A DNA stretch of 8,026 nucleotides, from the NCBI GenBank assembly GCA_012032065.1, contig JAAURV010000130.1, positions 1-8,026 of the forward strand, written 5' to 3'. Under the pieces are notes generated by a model, which worked only from the letters and a program-made list of their open reading frames with translations, was not told the origin of the DNA and ran no database searches. Source of the DNA: Hyphomicrobiales bacterium. GTDB lineage: Bacteria; Pseudomonadota; Alphaproteobacteria; Rhizobiales; Aestuariivirgaceae. Positions 1 to 6,708 of the stretch are shown piece after piece (position 1 is the first letter of the stretch; each line of letters opens with the position of its first letter). The position numbers were made by a program, and so were the translations under genes.

Positions 1-1012
1 AAGGCCTGAACCGCGCCTATGTCACGCAAGGCCTCAAAGTCATTGTCGCGGCGCGAGAACCTGGGGCTTGCCGCGCTCTGCGATGTGGCAGCGTCTGAAG
101 CAGCGCCCCGATTGTTACGCGCTCGGCTTCATGCTCGGCCCGCGCCTCAATGCGGCGGGCCGTGTCGGCCATGCCGATCTCGCATTGAATCTGTTGCTGG
201 CAAGAGACCGTGGTGAGGCCGCCGGTTTCGCTCAAAAGCTTGACCAGTTGAATCGCGATCGCCAAACCGTGGAGATGCGCATCGTCGACCGCGCTCTGGC
301 GCAGGCCGAAGCCATGCTGGGTGAATCCAGCAATCTCTCTGTGCTGTTGGTCACCGGCGAAAACTGGCATCAGGGCGTGCTCGGCCTCGCGGCGGCAAGG
401 CTCAAGGAGCGTTTCAAACTCCCAAGCTTCGTTCTGAGTCAGAACCGGCAGGGTGTTTCATCGGGCTCCGGCCGCTCGGTTGCCGGCGTCGATATCGGGG
501 CAGCCGTGCGTGAAGCCGTCAACGCCGGCATTGTCCTGAAAGGCGGCGGCCACGGCATGGCGGCGGGCCTGACTGTTGAAGGAGCGAAGCTCGGCGAATT
601 GCGAGCCTTCCTCGAAGACCGTCTCGCGGCTTCCGTCGCCGCTTCGCCCCGCAACGAGCTGCAAGTGGACGGCGCACTCTCCGCCTCTGGCGCAACACCC
701 GATCTCATCGAACTCCTGGAGCAGGCTGGCCCCTATGGCTCCGGCCATCCGGCCCCCGTGTTCGTGTTCCCGGCGCACAACGTCGTCTATGCCGATCCCG
801 CCGGCGCCGATCACATCCGCTGCACAATCGCCGCAAAAGACGGCGCCCGCATCAAGGCCATCGCCTTCCGCGCCATGGGAACCGGCTGGGGCGAAGCACT
901 GCTCGCCGAGCGCAAATTCCCGCTCCACATCGCAGGCCGCCTGACGCTTGACACATGGAACGGCAAAGCCCAACCCCAACTGCAAATCGAGGACGTCGCG
1001 CGGATCGCGTAG
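1..1012 (+). CDS. recJ: Single-stranded-DNA-specific exonuclease RecJ, C-terminal part with two frame breaks
   Basis: RecJ is a cytoplasmic 5'-3' exonuclease on single-stranded DNA used in recombination and mismatch repair. Only about the last 335 residues are here; the N-terminal DHH catalytic motifs lie before the window. From base 68 the frame is open to the TAG at 1010-1012. It shows the GFMLGPRLNAAGR block, the DHHA1 motif GGGHGMAAG (near bases 543-569) and the C-terminal OB-like region beginning with YGSGHPAP. Upstream of 95 the protein is spread over three frames: GLNRAYVTQGLKV in frame 3 (bases 3-41), RRENLGLAALCDVA in frame 1 (49-90), then RLKQRPDCYALGF in frame 2 (from 92). One extra base near 42-48 and one extra G near 91 explain this. 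The ATG at 68 is therefore internal, not a real start. RecJ identity is firm; whether the breaks are real or sequencing errors is open. Confidence 0.9.
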   Translation, partial: RPEPRLCHARPQSHCRGARTWGLPRSAMWQRLKQRPDCYALGFMLGPRLNAAGRVGHADLALNLLLARDRGEAAGFAQKLDQLNRDRQTVEMRIVDRALAQAEAMLGESSNLSVLLVTGENWHQGVLGLAAARLKERFKLPSFVLSQNRQGVSSGSGRSVAGVDIGAAVREAVNAGIVLKGGGHGMAAGLTVEGAKLGELRAFLEDRLAASVAASPRNELQVDGALSASGATPDLIELLEQAGPYGSGHPAPVFVFPAHNVVYADPAGADHIRCTIAAKDGARIKAIAFRAMGTGWGEALLAERKFPLHIAGRLTLDTWNGKAQPQLQIEDVARIA

Positions 1013-1017
1013 CGCCC

Positions 1018-1046
1018 TTGCGCCCCTAACCGAACCCCCCTATAGA
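1018..1046 (+). promoter_or_regulatory. Candidate promoter of tRNA-Glu
   Basis: TTGCGC (1018-1023) and TATAGA (1041-1046) are separated by 17 bases, a sigma70-like arrangement ending 18 bases before the mature tRNA. The -35 box matches the consensus at only three of six positions, so this is a modest prediction. It would start transcription around 1053, just after recJ ends. Confidence 0.4.
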
Positions 1047-1064
1047 GCGCCGCAAGTCGGTCGG

Positions 1065-1139
1065 GCGCCCTTCGTCTATCGGTTAGGACGACAGCCTTTC
1101 ACGTTGTAAAGACGGGTTCGATTCCCGTAGGGCGCGCCA
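1065..1139 (+). tRNA. tRNA-Glu (anticodon UUC), CCA encoded
   Basis: The acceptor arm GCGCCCT (1065-1071) pairs perfectly with AGGGCGC (1129-1135), followed by discriminator G and encoded CCA (1137-1139). The D stem is 1074-1077 with 1086-1089, and the anticodon stem ACAGC/GTTGT carries the loop CTTTCAC with anticodon TTC at 1098-1100. The T arm is CGGGT-TCGATTC-CCG. It decodes glutamate codons. The 3' end lies only three bases from the stop codon of the convergent membrane-protein gene, so no separate terminator fits between them. Confidence 0.95.
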
Positions 1140-1142
1140 CTT

Positions 1143-1556
1143 TCATGAGTCACCTTTCCATGCCTTGAGCGTCCACAGGAAACTCGCGAAGTCCTGGATC
1201 GCGAAGGCGAGAGCCAGTGGACCCGGAACGATGCCGAGATACCACAGCACCGCCATCACCGGCGGCACCAGCGGACGGTCGAGCAGCGAGGCGAAGACGA
1301 AACCCAGCGCATTGAGGCGTCCGCTGACGATGTAAAGTAGGCCGAGGCCTCCCACCAGAAGACCAACGAGGCGGAGATAGTTTCCGCCCTCCTCGCCAAG
1401 CGGAAACTGCAAGAGTCCCGACACGAAATGCGGCGCGAAGATCAGCCCCGCCGCTTCGGCGAAAATCAGCCACCCGAAAAATTCGACGGTCTTCGCTGCA
1501 TAGCTCTGGCCCTCGGCGCTAATGAGCCGCCTGAACATTTCACGTAACGTTGGCAT
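1143..1556 (-). CDS. Small four-helix inner-membrane protein, function unknown
   Basis: This 137-residue protein has a short, basic N-terminus and about four hydrophobic segments: roughly residues 24-44, 60-78, 83-92 (short) and 97-119. I do not recognise a named family. The ATG at 1556 is chosen because GGAG sits eight bases upstream; a GTG at 1580 would add eight residues but has no better ribosome site. The C-terminal TGA (1143-1145) nearly touches tRNA-Glu. The gene lies 61 bases downstream of another small membrane-protein gene on the same strand, so the two may be co-transcribed. That they act together is inference only. Confidence 0.75.
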   Translation of the reverse strand: MPTLREMFRRLISAEGQSYAAKTVEFFGWLIFAEAAGLIFAPHFVSGLLQFPLGEEGGNYLRLVGLLVGGLGLLYIVSGRLNALGFVFASLLDRPLVPPVMAVLWYLGIVPGPLALAFAIQDFASFLWTLKAWKGDS

Positions 1557-1617
1557 CTCGCTGACTCCGTTCAATCCCACTTCATTCCCAACATATCACG
1601 CACCGCCGCCAACCACA

Positions 1618-2013
1618 TCACGGACCTTCTTCGAGACCCCTTAACCGCGCTGCGGCCATGGGCGCTAGAAACATGATCGCCACGCTCAACAGCATCGTGC
1701 CGCCTTGGCAGGGATCGATCTCCTCCCAAATCCGCATCCAGTCGAACCCCCGCGACAGTCCGATGCCGATCTCGAACAGGAGTGTAAGCAAGGCCCAGAT
1801 TGCGCCGAGTTTAATGAGACCAGCCGTACTTCGCAGGCCAGTCCAACCGATAAAGATGAACGTTGCGAGAAGAACAATTGCGCTTCCAACAATCAACCCG
1901 GCCTGGCCTGCCGCGGCCTCTCCCACGGCCGGAACGAGAAAGAGTCCGCGCAGCACCCCATGCACAGTTTCGAGCGCCATGATGACAAGCCACAAGCCCA
2001 CGCCCCGCCACAT
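1618..2013 (-). CDS. Small four-helix inner-membrane protein, function unknown
   Basis: This 131-residue protein has four predicted membrane segments at about residues 4-28, 38-57, 66-86 and 107-122, ending in the short charged tail RLRGLEEGP. No catalytic motif is visible and I do not recognise a named family. The ATG at 2013 is supported by a strong GGAGGAG ribosome site seven bases upstream. It is divergent from the SDR gene with only 45 bases between start codons, so both promoters must share that gap. It is likely the first gene of a two-gene unit with the membrane protein at 1143-1556. Confidence 0.75.
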   Translation of the reverse strand: MWRGVGLWLVIMALETVHGVLRGLFLVPAVGEAAAGQAGLIVGSAIVLLATFIFIGWTGLRSTAGLIKLGAIWALLTLLFEIGIGLSRGFDWMRIWEEIDPCQGGTMLLSVAIMFLAPMAAARLRGLEEGP

Positions 2014-2058
2014 TGTCGAACTCCTCCAATCCGTGCATTCTATCGGGAGAGGTAACCG

Positions 2059-2804
2059 ATGTACGATGATTTGAAGGACAAGGTTGTGGTGGTGACGGGC
2101 GGCGTCACGGGTATCGGCGGTGCTGCGTCACTTGCTTTCGCGGACGCGGGCGCCAAAGTTCTCGCCCAATATCTGGGCGGCGGACCGGAGCTAGATGTCG
2201 CCGTAAAGAGGGGCGTCGAAGCAATTCAGCTCGACCTGACAGAGCGTGATGCCCCTTCAAATTGATCGATACCGCCCTTAAGCGCTTCGGCCGCATCGAT
2301 GTGCTGGTCAACAATGCCGGAAGCCTCGTCGCCCGAATTCCACTCGACAAGCTCGACAACCAGTTCATCGACAAGGTCTTCGATCTCAACTGCCGCCAGC
2401 TTGTGCACTGCTGCCGCCTCGCCGCCGAACCCATGAAGGCGCGAAAGAACGGAGCCATCATCAATGTCACTTCAATCGCCGCGAGGAACGGCGCAAGCCC
2501 CGGCGGCAGCATCTATGCCGGAGCAAAGGCCTTCGTCTCCGCCTTCTCGAAAACCATCGCCAAGGAACTTGTGTCCTTCGGAATTCGCGTGAATTGCGTC
2601 TCCCCCGGCACCATTCACACCGCCTTCCATGACCGCTTCTCCGACGAAGCCAAGCGCGAGACGGCGCGAAAGACCATACCCATGCAAAGGCTCGGGCTTG
2701 CCGAAGACTGCGCCGGCACGTTTCTCTATCTCGCATCCGAGAAGGCATCGGGTTACGTGACGGGTCAGGTGATCGAAGTGAATGGCGGGCAATTGATGCC
2801 ATGA
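2059..2804 (+). CDS. Short-chain dehydrogenase/reductase (SDR), one frame break
   Basis: This is a classical SDR of about 248 residues, an NAD(P)-dependent cytoplasmic oxidoreductase whose substrate I cannot assign. The cofactor motif TGGVTGIG is at residues 13-20 and NNAG at 85-88. The catalytic set appears as N111, S139 (NVTS), Y153 and K157 (YAGAK). The start ATG at 2059 follows GGGAGAGG at a good distance. The frame is broken near 2251-2254: it runs to a TGA at 2263-2265, while homology continues one frame back through LIDTALKRFGRIDVLVNNAG. Adding one C to the CCCC run restores A-P-F-K-L-I-D, so a missing base is the simplest cause. The TTG at 2262 would lack the Rossmann nucleotide motif and is not a believable start. 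The stop overlaps the start of the cupin gene. Confidence 0.85.
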
Positions 2805-3181
2805 GCGCTCCCGTTACCGTTGCGCTGCCGGCGAGTTACGATGTTCTGGCACCCGATGGATCTGAAGTCCGGATCCTCGCGTCAGGCGTTTCCGGCAGCA
2901 TGGCGCATTTCCGGCTACCACCGGGGTCCGTTTCAAAACCCGTGGCCCATAGGACGGTCGAGGAGCTCTGGTACATCGTCGAAGGCAAGGGCCGCATGTG
3001 GCGGAAGCACCACGGGCAGGAATCCATCGTGGAGCTTTCGCCGGGCATCTCTCTTTCAATTCCTGTGGGAGCCGCGTTTCAGTTCCGCAGCGATGGCAAA
3101 ACGCCGCTCGCCGCCGTCGGCGTCACCATGCCGCCATGGCCGGGCATGGACGAGGCCTATGCCGTCAATGGTAAGTGGTAG
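2801..3181 (+). CDS. Small single-domain cupin protein
   Basis: This 126-residue protein has a single cupin beta-barrel pattern. The first motif region reads AHRTVEELWYIVEGKG around residues 49-64 and the second reads SIPVGAAFQFRSDG around 86-99. In the classical cupin motifs HxH and a later PxGxxH supply metal ligands; here the second His of motif 1 is Thr and the motif 2 His is Phe, so a standard metal site is probably absent or altered. The ATG overlaps the SDR stop as ATGA (2801-2804), which suggests translational coupling and a shared metabolic role. It ends four bases from the convergent glyoxalase gene. Substrate unknown. Confidence 0.8.
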   Translation: MSAPVTVALPASYDVLAPDGSEVRILASGVSGSMAHFRLPPGSVSKPVAHRTVEELWYIVEGKGRMWRKHHGQESIVELSPGISLSIPVGAAFQFRSDGKTPLAAVGVTMPPWPGMDEAYAVNGKW

Positions 3182-3185
3182 CGCC

Positions 3186-3605
3186 TCACCAGCTTCCGGT
3201 ATTGGGCATGCTCTGCCATGGCTCCTGGAGCGGCAGCGAGCCGCCCTTGTTGAGCAACTCGATCGAAATCCCGTCCGGCGTCTTGATGAAGGCCATGCGC
3301 CCATCGCGCGGCGGGCGGTTGATGACGATGCCCTGCTTCTGTAGCTTCTCGCAATACGCATAGATATTGTCGACTTCGAGCGCCAAGTGTCCGAAGTTGC
3401 GCCCGCCGCTGTAAGCTTCTGGGTCCCAGTTGTAAGTGAGCTCAACCGGGCATTCCGGGCTTTCGGGCGCCGCGACGAAGACGGGGGTGAAACGCCCTTT
3501 CTCGCTCACGTGGCGGCGCTGCTCGACGAAGCCCAGCTTGTTGACGAAAAAGTCGAGCGACTGGTCGAGATCGGAAACACGTATCATGGTGTGCAAGTAT
3601 TTCAT
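3186..3605 (-). CDS. gloA: Glyoxalase I (lactoylglutathione lyase)
   Basis: Glyoxalase I isomerises the hemithioacetal of methylglyoxal and glutathione to S-lactoylglutathione, the first step of methylglyoxal detoxification in the cytoplasm. The protein has 139 residues, the usual size. The four metal ligands of the family are in place: H5, E55 (VELTYNW), H73 (FGHLALEV) and E116 (ISIELL). The KTPDG block precedes the last ligand. The ATG at 3605 has AAGAGG upstream. The start codon is only 11 bases from the divergent sirtuin start, so its promoter must lie inside the sirtuin gene. A related VOC-family enzyme is the only alternative, and the ligand set argues for GloA. Confidence 0.88.
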   Translation of the reverse strand: MKYLHTMIRVSDLDQSLDFFVNKLGFVEQRRHVSEKGRFTPVFVAAPESPECPVELTYNWDPEAYSGGRNFGHLALEVDNIYAYCEKLQKQGIVINRPPRDGRMAFIKTPDGISIELLNKGGSLPLQEPWQSMPNTGSW

Positions 3606-3616
3606 GCGAGGCCCTC

Positions 3617-4395
3617 TTGAGTGAGAAAGACATAGAAGAACTGACGCTGATGGTCCAGCGTTCGCGCCGCGCCGTGATATTCACCGGAGCTGGCGTCTCG
3701 ACCGAGTGCGGCATCCCGGATTTTCGCTCGAAGGGCGGCTTCTGGACCAGGAACACGCCGATCCAGTTTCCGATTTCGTCGCGTCCGCCGATGTGCGCAT
3801 CGAAGCGTGGACGCGCTTCTTCCAGATTCATGACATTATCCACGCCGCTATTCCGGGCATCACTCATCGAAGCATCGCTCAACTACATCGGCGGGGTCAC
3901 GTCTCTTGCGTCATCACGCAGAACATCGATGAGCTTCACGAGCAAGCAGGTCTTCCTCATTCCAGGGTCATTCGTCTTCACGGCACCGCGGGTCATGCAA
4001 AATGCCTCTCCTGCGGCGCGCATCACGAGATCGCGTCGATCCGCGCCCACATGACTGCTAACAAATTGCCGCCGGACTGCGCTTCCTGCGGCGGCGTGGT
4101 GAAGTCCGCGACCATCTCCTTCGGCCAATCGATGCCGGAACAGCAAATGGCGGATGCAAGGGCCGCCACCATGGATGCCGACCTCTTCATCGCAGCGGGC
4201 TCATCGCTGCAAGTCTTTCCCGCGGCGGGATTCCCGGTGCTCGCCTCGCGATGCAAGGTGCCGCTGGTCATCGTGAATCGCGAGGAAACAGGTCTCGATG
4301 GGCTGGCGGACCTCGTCATTCGCGCCGATACCGCCCCTGTCTTCGAAGCAATCGCGGAGAGTCTGTCCGAATCATCCTTCAACCGGCCTTCCTGA
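3617..4395 (+). CDS. Sir2-family NAD-dependent protein deacylase (sirtuin), one frame break
   Basis: Sirtuins remove acyl groups from lysine with NAD, giving nicotinamide and O-acyl-ADP-ribose. Restored, the protein is about 259 residues. Motifs in order are GAGVSTECGIPDFRSKGGFW (residues 24-43), TQNIDELHEQAG (101-112), the catalytic His in LHG (H122), zinc cysteines C130/C133 and C155/C158, and GSSLQVFP. Up to residue 51 the frame starts at 3617; from S52 (3769) it continues one frame back. One extra T in the TTT at 3767-3769 would join them as IQF-SDFVAS. The start is TTG at 3617 with GAGG five bases upstream; the ATG at 3650 is a shorter alternative. The ATG at 3706 is an artefact of the break. 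Deacetylase versus other acyl specificity cannot be told. Confidence 0.88.
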
Positions 4396-4706
4396 CCCCT
4401 TCAAGTGTGCACAATCATAGTTGCATCCGAACAACACTGGGCGACTTTCATTTCTGCTGCGTCGCGGCGTAAACACCCGTCTCCGAATTTGCCATCGCGG
4501 CAGGAAGCGTTGATTTTTCAGGGTTTGTTAACCAATAGGGCGCTGCATCTCGCATCGCCGCTGCGCATCCAAGCGCCGTGCAATGCCTTTTCCACAACAG
4601 GCGCTGGCGTTTGGCGCTGTACAACCGCACCGGATTTGACCAAATTTCGCGACGGGCGGGGGCACGAGGCATAAAAAGTGCCGCCCGGAAAAGTTGGGTA
4701 CAAGAC
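4396..4706. other. Gene-free leader upstream of the cold-shock gene
   Basis: I see no convincing gene here. The open frame upstream of 4707 lacks conserved sequence. The stretch has several self-complementary elements, such as GGCGCT (4538-4543) with AGCGCC near 4572-4577, and repeated GGCGCTG near 4601 and 4613. TTGATT at 4510 and TTGACC at 4636 look like -35 boxes but lack a good -10 at the right distance. A long structured 5' leader is common for cold-shock mRNAs, but that is inference here. Confidence 0.4.
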
Positions 4707-5288
4707 ATGGCGGCAAGCGGCGCCCAAAAGGGAGAAATGGCCTCCGGCCTCGAACAGGCTTCGGAGTCCAATGTCAAGATCGTCCAGGTTACGGGGCTGG
4801 TGAAGTGGTTCGATGTGGGCCGGGGCTATGGCTTCATCATTCCCGATAGCGGACTTCCCGATATTCTTCTGCATCTGAGTTGCCTGAAACGCGATGGCTT
4901 CGATGCGCCGCTCGAAGGCGCGCGCGTCACCTGCGAAGCGGTCGAGCGCCAGAAGGGCTACCAGTGCCTGCGCGTGCTCGCGATCGATCTCTCGACCGCC
5001 ATTCATCCCGTCGAACGCAGACCGCGGACGCACAACTCCGTTGCGCCATCGAGTTCGTGGATCAGGGTAAAGGTGAAGTGGTTCAACCGCGCCCGCGGAT
5101 TTGGTTTTGTCTCCGAAGGCGAAGGCAAGCCGGATATCTTCGTGCACATGGAGACGCTGCGTAAAACCGCGATCGCCGAACTGCAGCCGGATCAGTGGGT
5201 TTACGTGAAATTCGGCGAAGGCCCGAAAGGCAACATGGCGGCCGAAGTGCGCCTCTCTCTCGATGGCGGCGTGCCGCATACGAATTGA
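4707..5288 (+). CDS. Double cold-shock-domain protein (CspA family)
   Basis: This protein of about 193 residues carries two cold-shock domains, small OB folds that bind single-stranded RNA or DNA and act as RNA chaperones. Domain 1 (about 28-93) has KWFD at 33-36, the RNP1-like GRGYGFI at 38-44 and an RNP2-like ILLHLS at 53-58. Domain 2 (about 119-187) has KWFN at 124-127, ARGFGFV at 129-135 and IFVHM at 144-148. A Pro/Arg/Ser-rich linker joins them. Such paired proteins are typical of alphaproteobacteria. The start is uncertain: ATG 4707 has only a weak GGG upstream, and ATG 4737 has GGGAG but too close. The frame stays open back to 4578, without conserved sequence. A 42-base gap with a small hairpin separates it from the DUF192 gene. 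Confidence 0.88.
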   Translation: MAASGAQKGEMASGLEQASESNVKIVQVTGLVKWFDVGRGYGFIIPDSGLPDILLHLSCLKRDGFDAPLEGARVTCEAVERQKGYQCLRVLAIDLSTAIHPVERRPRTHNSVAPSSSWIRVKVKWFNRARGFGFVSEGEGKPDIFVHMETLRKTAIAELQPDQWVYVKFGEGPKGNMAAEVRLSLDGGVPHTN

Positions 5289-5292
5289 CGTT

Positions 5293-5308
5293 GCGCGCGG
5301 AAACGCGC
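5293..5308 (+). other. Small GC hairpin between cold-shock and DUF192 genes
   Basis: GCGCG (5293-5297) pairs with CGCGC (5304-5308) around a six-base loop. No T-run follows, so it is not a normal intrinsic terminator. It could stabilise the upstream mRNA end or be chance in GC-rich DNA. Confidence 0.3.
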
Positions 5309-5330
5309 CTGTGTGAGTGACGGAACGCGC

Positions 5331-5801
5331 ATGAGTAGGCGTCTTGCTGTTTTCATTGTTTCGTTCTGGATGGCCTTCACCGCCGCGGTGCTCGCCGATG
5401 TGGCGGTGCTTCCCAAGCTTGAACCGGTGACGGTGGCGACGGAGCAGGGCGCCACAATGTTCACCGCCGAAATCGCCGACACGCCGGAGCTGCGGGCGAG
5501 GGGACTGATGTTCCGCCACAAGCTGCCGCCAGACCGCGCCATGCTTTTCGACTTTCAGCAGAACCGCGCCGTCTCCATGTGGATGAAGAACACCTACATC
5601 CCGCTCGACATGGTGTTCATCCGCAAGGATGGAACCGTGGCGGCGATCGCCGAGAACACCGTGCCGCTCTCCCAGGACGTGATCGGCGTCCAGGAGCCGG
5701 TCATAGGCGTCCTCGAACTCGCCGCCGGCACCGCCAAGAAGATTGGCCTCAAACGCGACGACAAGATCTACCACCGCATGTTCGAGACGGCGGAGGAGTA
5801 G
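5331..5801 (+). CDS. Exported DUF192-family protein
   Basis: This 156-residue protein begins with a signal peptide: a basic start (MSRR), a hydrophobic core (about 5-20) and a likely cleavage site after AVLA at residue 22, predicting a periplasmic location. The rest is a complete DUF192 domain with the motifs RARGLMFR (55-62), MLFDF (71-75), VSMWMKNTYIPLDMVFI (81-97) and VLELAAG. The biochemical role of DUF192 proteins is not established. The ATG at 5331 is chosen because it places the signal peptide at the N-terminus and has CGGA six bases upstream; a GTG at 5313 would add six residues. It probably shares a transcript with the cold-shock gene. A GC hairpin begins at its stop codon. Confidence 0.87.
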   Translation: MSRRLAVFIVSFWMAFTAAVLADVAVLPKLEPVTVATEQGATMFTAEIADTPELRARGLMFRHKLPPDRAMLFDFQQNRAVSMWMKNTYIPLDMVFIRKDGTVAAIAENTVPLSQDVIGVQEPVIGVLELAAGTAKKIGLKRDDKIYHRMFETAEE

Positions 5802-5816
5802 GGCGGCTCGCCGCCC
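5801..5816 (+). terminator. Hairpin at the end of the DUF192 gene, possible terminator
   Basis: GGGCGGC (5801-5807) and GCCGCCC (5810-5816) are perfect inverted repeats; six pairs around a CTCG loop is the realistic fold. It begins on the last base of the stop codon. The following bases are AAATGCC, not a T-run, so it may be a weak terminator or an mRNA 3'-end stabiliser. Confidence 0.4.
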
Positions 5817-6199
5817 AAATGCCATGATTGGGCGCGTAACTCGATTGTTCCTGCAAGCCTCGCAAATGGCCAAGTCGGCCTCAAGGCCCTGCTCATAGGG
5901 GCGAGCATGCGTCAGCCTCGGAGCGGCGCAAGGCCTTGACCCCGTCTTGTCCATTTGCGGGAGTGCAACTGAAGCAATCTAAGGCGAAATGCGAGCTGCG
6001 AACATCTACAGCGTTGAAGGTGCGCATTTTGCCGTCGAATGCTTCGTTGCACACCGGCATCGCGGAAGCGGGCGGCGATACCGCGCAGGGCCAACACATG
6101 TGCACTCGATCACCGAGGGCTTGCGCCCCCTGCGCCGCATGACCCCAAAACTTGCCCCCCGCCGTTTTCCCGTCTATTCACCTGCTCAACCGCGGCGAA
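5817..6199. other. Gene-free stretch before tRNA-Pro
   Basis: Both strands have short open frames (for example 5936-6142 + and 5893-6105 -), but none has a good ribosome site, recognisable motif or conserved pattern. I recognise no structured RNA. It may hold a degraded gene, an unannotated small RNA or just spacer; I cannot tell. Confidence 0.4.
6152..6179 (+). promoter_or_regulatory. Weak candidate promoter of tRNA-Pro
   Basis: TTGCCC (6152-6157) is followed after 16 bases by CTATTC (6174-6179), placing a start near 6187, about 13 bases before the tRNA. Both boxes match the consensus poorly; position is the main support. Confidence 0.25.
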
Positions 6200-6276
6200 C
6201 GGGGTGTAGCGCAGTCTGGTAGCGCACCTGCCTTGGGCGCAGGGGGTCGTCAGTTCGAATCTGGCCACCCCGACCA
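6200..6276 (+). tRNA. tRNA-Pro (anticodon UGG), CCA encoded
   Basis: Acceptor CGGGGTG (6200-6206) pairs with CACCCCG (6266-6272, one G-C set throughout), discriminator A and encoded CCA (6274-6276) follow. The anticodon stem CCTGC/GCAGG holds loop CTTGGGC with anticodon TGG at 6234-6236. The T arm contains GTTCGAATC. The complex I subunit gene starts within 30 bases downstream, so it may be read from the tRNA promoter. Confidence 0.95.
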
Positions 6277-6304
6277 GCCGTGGAAAAATGAAATGGATCG
6301 AGAC

Positions 6305-6610
6305 ATGCCGGTACGAATCTACCAGCCCGCGAAGAACGCCATGCAGTCCGGCAAGGGCAAGCAGGACTTCTGGTATCTCGAATTCGAAGCCGAAGCCCCG
6401 CGCCAAGCCGATCCGCTGATGGGCTGGACCTCGTCGGCCGACACCAAGCAGCAGCTCAGGCTCAAATTCGACAGCCGCGAGAAAGCCATCGCCTACGCCG
6501 AGCGCGAAGGCCTCGCCTACAGCGTCGCCGGTATGCCGCCCCAGCGCATGCAGAGAAAGTCCTACTCCGACAATTTCAAGTTCGGCAGAAGCCAGAACTG
6601 GACCCATTGA
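6305..6610 (+). CDS. ETC complex I accessory subunit (NDUFS4-like)
   Basis: This 101-residue protein belongs to the ETC_C1 family, the alphaproteobacterial counterpart of mitochondrial NDUFS4, an accessory subunit of NADH:ubiquinone oxidoreductase on the cytoplasmic (matrix-equivalent) arm. Visible family features are the start VRIYQPAKNAMQSGK (3-17), WYLEFE (23-28), DPLMGWTSSADTKQQLRLKF (36-55), the AIAYAEREG helix (61-69) and the C-terminal KSYSDNFKFGR block (85-95) ending NWTH. The length is normal. The start at ATG 6305 matches the usual N-terminus; ATG 6293 would add MDRD. No strong ribosome site precedes either. The gene sits between two tRNAs, 28 bases after tRNA-Pro and 14 before tRNA-Arg, so a shared transcript processed at the tRNAs is plausible. 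Confidence 0.92.
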   Translation: MPVRIYQPAKNAMQSGKGKQDFWYLEFEAEAPRQADPLMGWTSSADTKQQLRLKFDSREKAIAYAEREGLAYSVAGMPPQRMQRKSYSDNFKFGRSQNWTH

Positions 6611-6624
6611 GCCAACCGCCCGCC

Positions 6625-6702
6625 GACCCCGTAGCTCAGCTGGACTAGAGCAAGTGCCTTCTAAGCACTAGGTCGCAGGTTCGAATCCTGCCGGGGTCGC
6701 CA
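6625..6702 (+). tRNA. tRNA-Arg (anticodon UCU), CCA encoded
   Basis: Acceptor GACCCCG (6625-6631) pairs with CGGGGTC (6692-6698), followed by discriminator G and CCA (6700-6702). The anticodon stem AGTGC/GCACT holds loop CTTCTAA with anticodon TCT at 6660-6662. The T arm is CAGGT-TCGAATC-CTG. Six T residues follow directly (6703-6708). A shortened copy of its 3' end lies 36 bases downstream, and the DNA beyond it looks accessory and decayed. tRNA genes of this kind are common integration sites. Confidence 0.95.
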
Positions 6703-6708
6703 TTTTTT
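6703..6708 (+). terminator. T-run after tRNA-Arg, possible terminator
   Basis: TTTTTT directly follows the CCA of tRNA-Arg. With the GC-rich acceptor/T-arm structure upstream it could act as an intrinsic terminator for the tRNA-Pro/complex I/tRNA-Arg unit. There is no separate hairpin. Confidence 0.35.

Noticed and set aside
2251..2265. Programmed -1 ribosomal frameshifting in the SDR gene
   Set aside because: No X XXY YYZ slippery heptamer in the right phase and no clear downstream hairpin are seen; a missing C in the CCCC run is simpler.
3767..3772. Programmed frameshifting in the sirtuin gene
   Set aside because: The TTT CCG context is not a proper slippery heptamer in frame, and sirtuins are not known for this; one missing T explains it.
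4518..5954. A 478-codon open frame on the - strand
   Set aside because: It lies antisense to the cold-shock and DUF192 genes, both of which carry clear family motifs. Its His/Arg-rich composition is what the reverse of GC-rich coding DNA gives, and no domain is visible.
5936..6142. Short open frames in the gap before tRNA-Pro
   Set aside because: No ribosome site, no recognisable motif and unusual amino-acid content; several overlapping frames are equally open.
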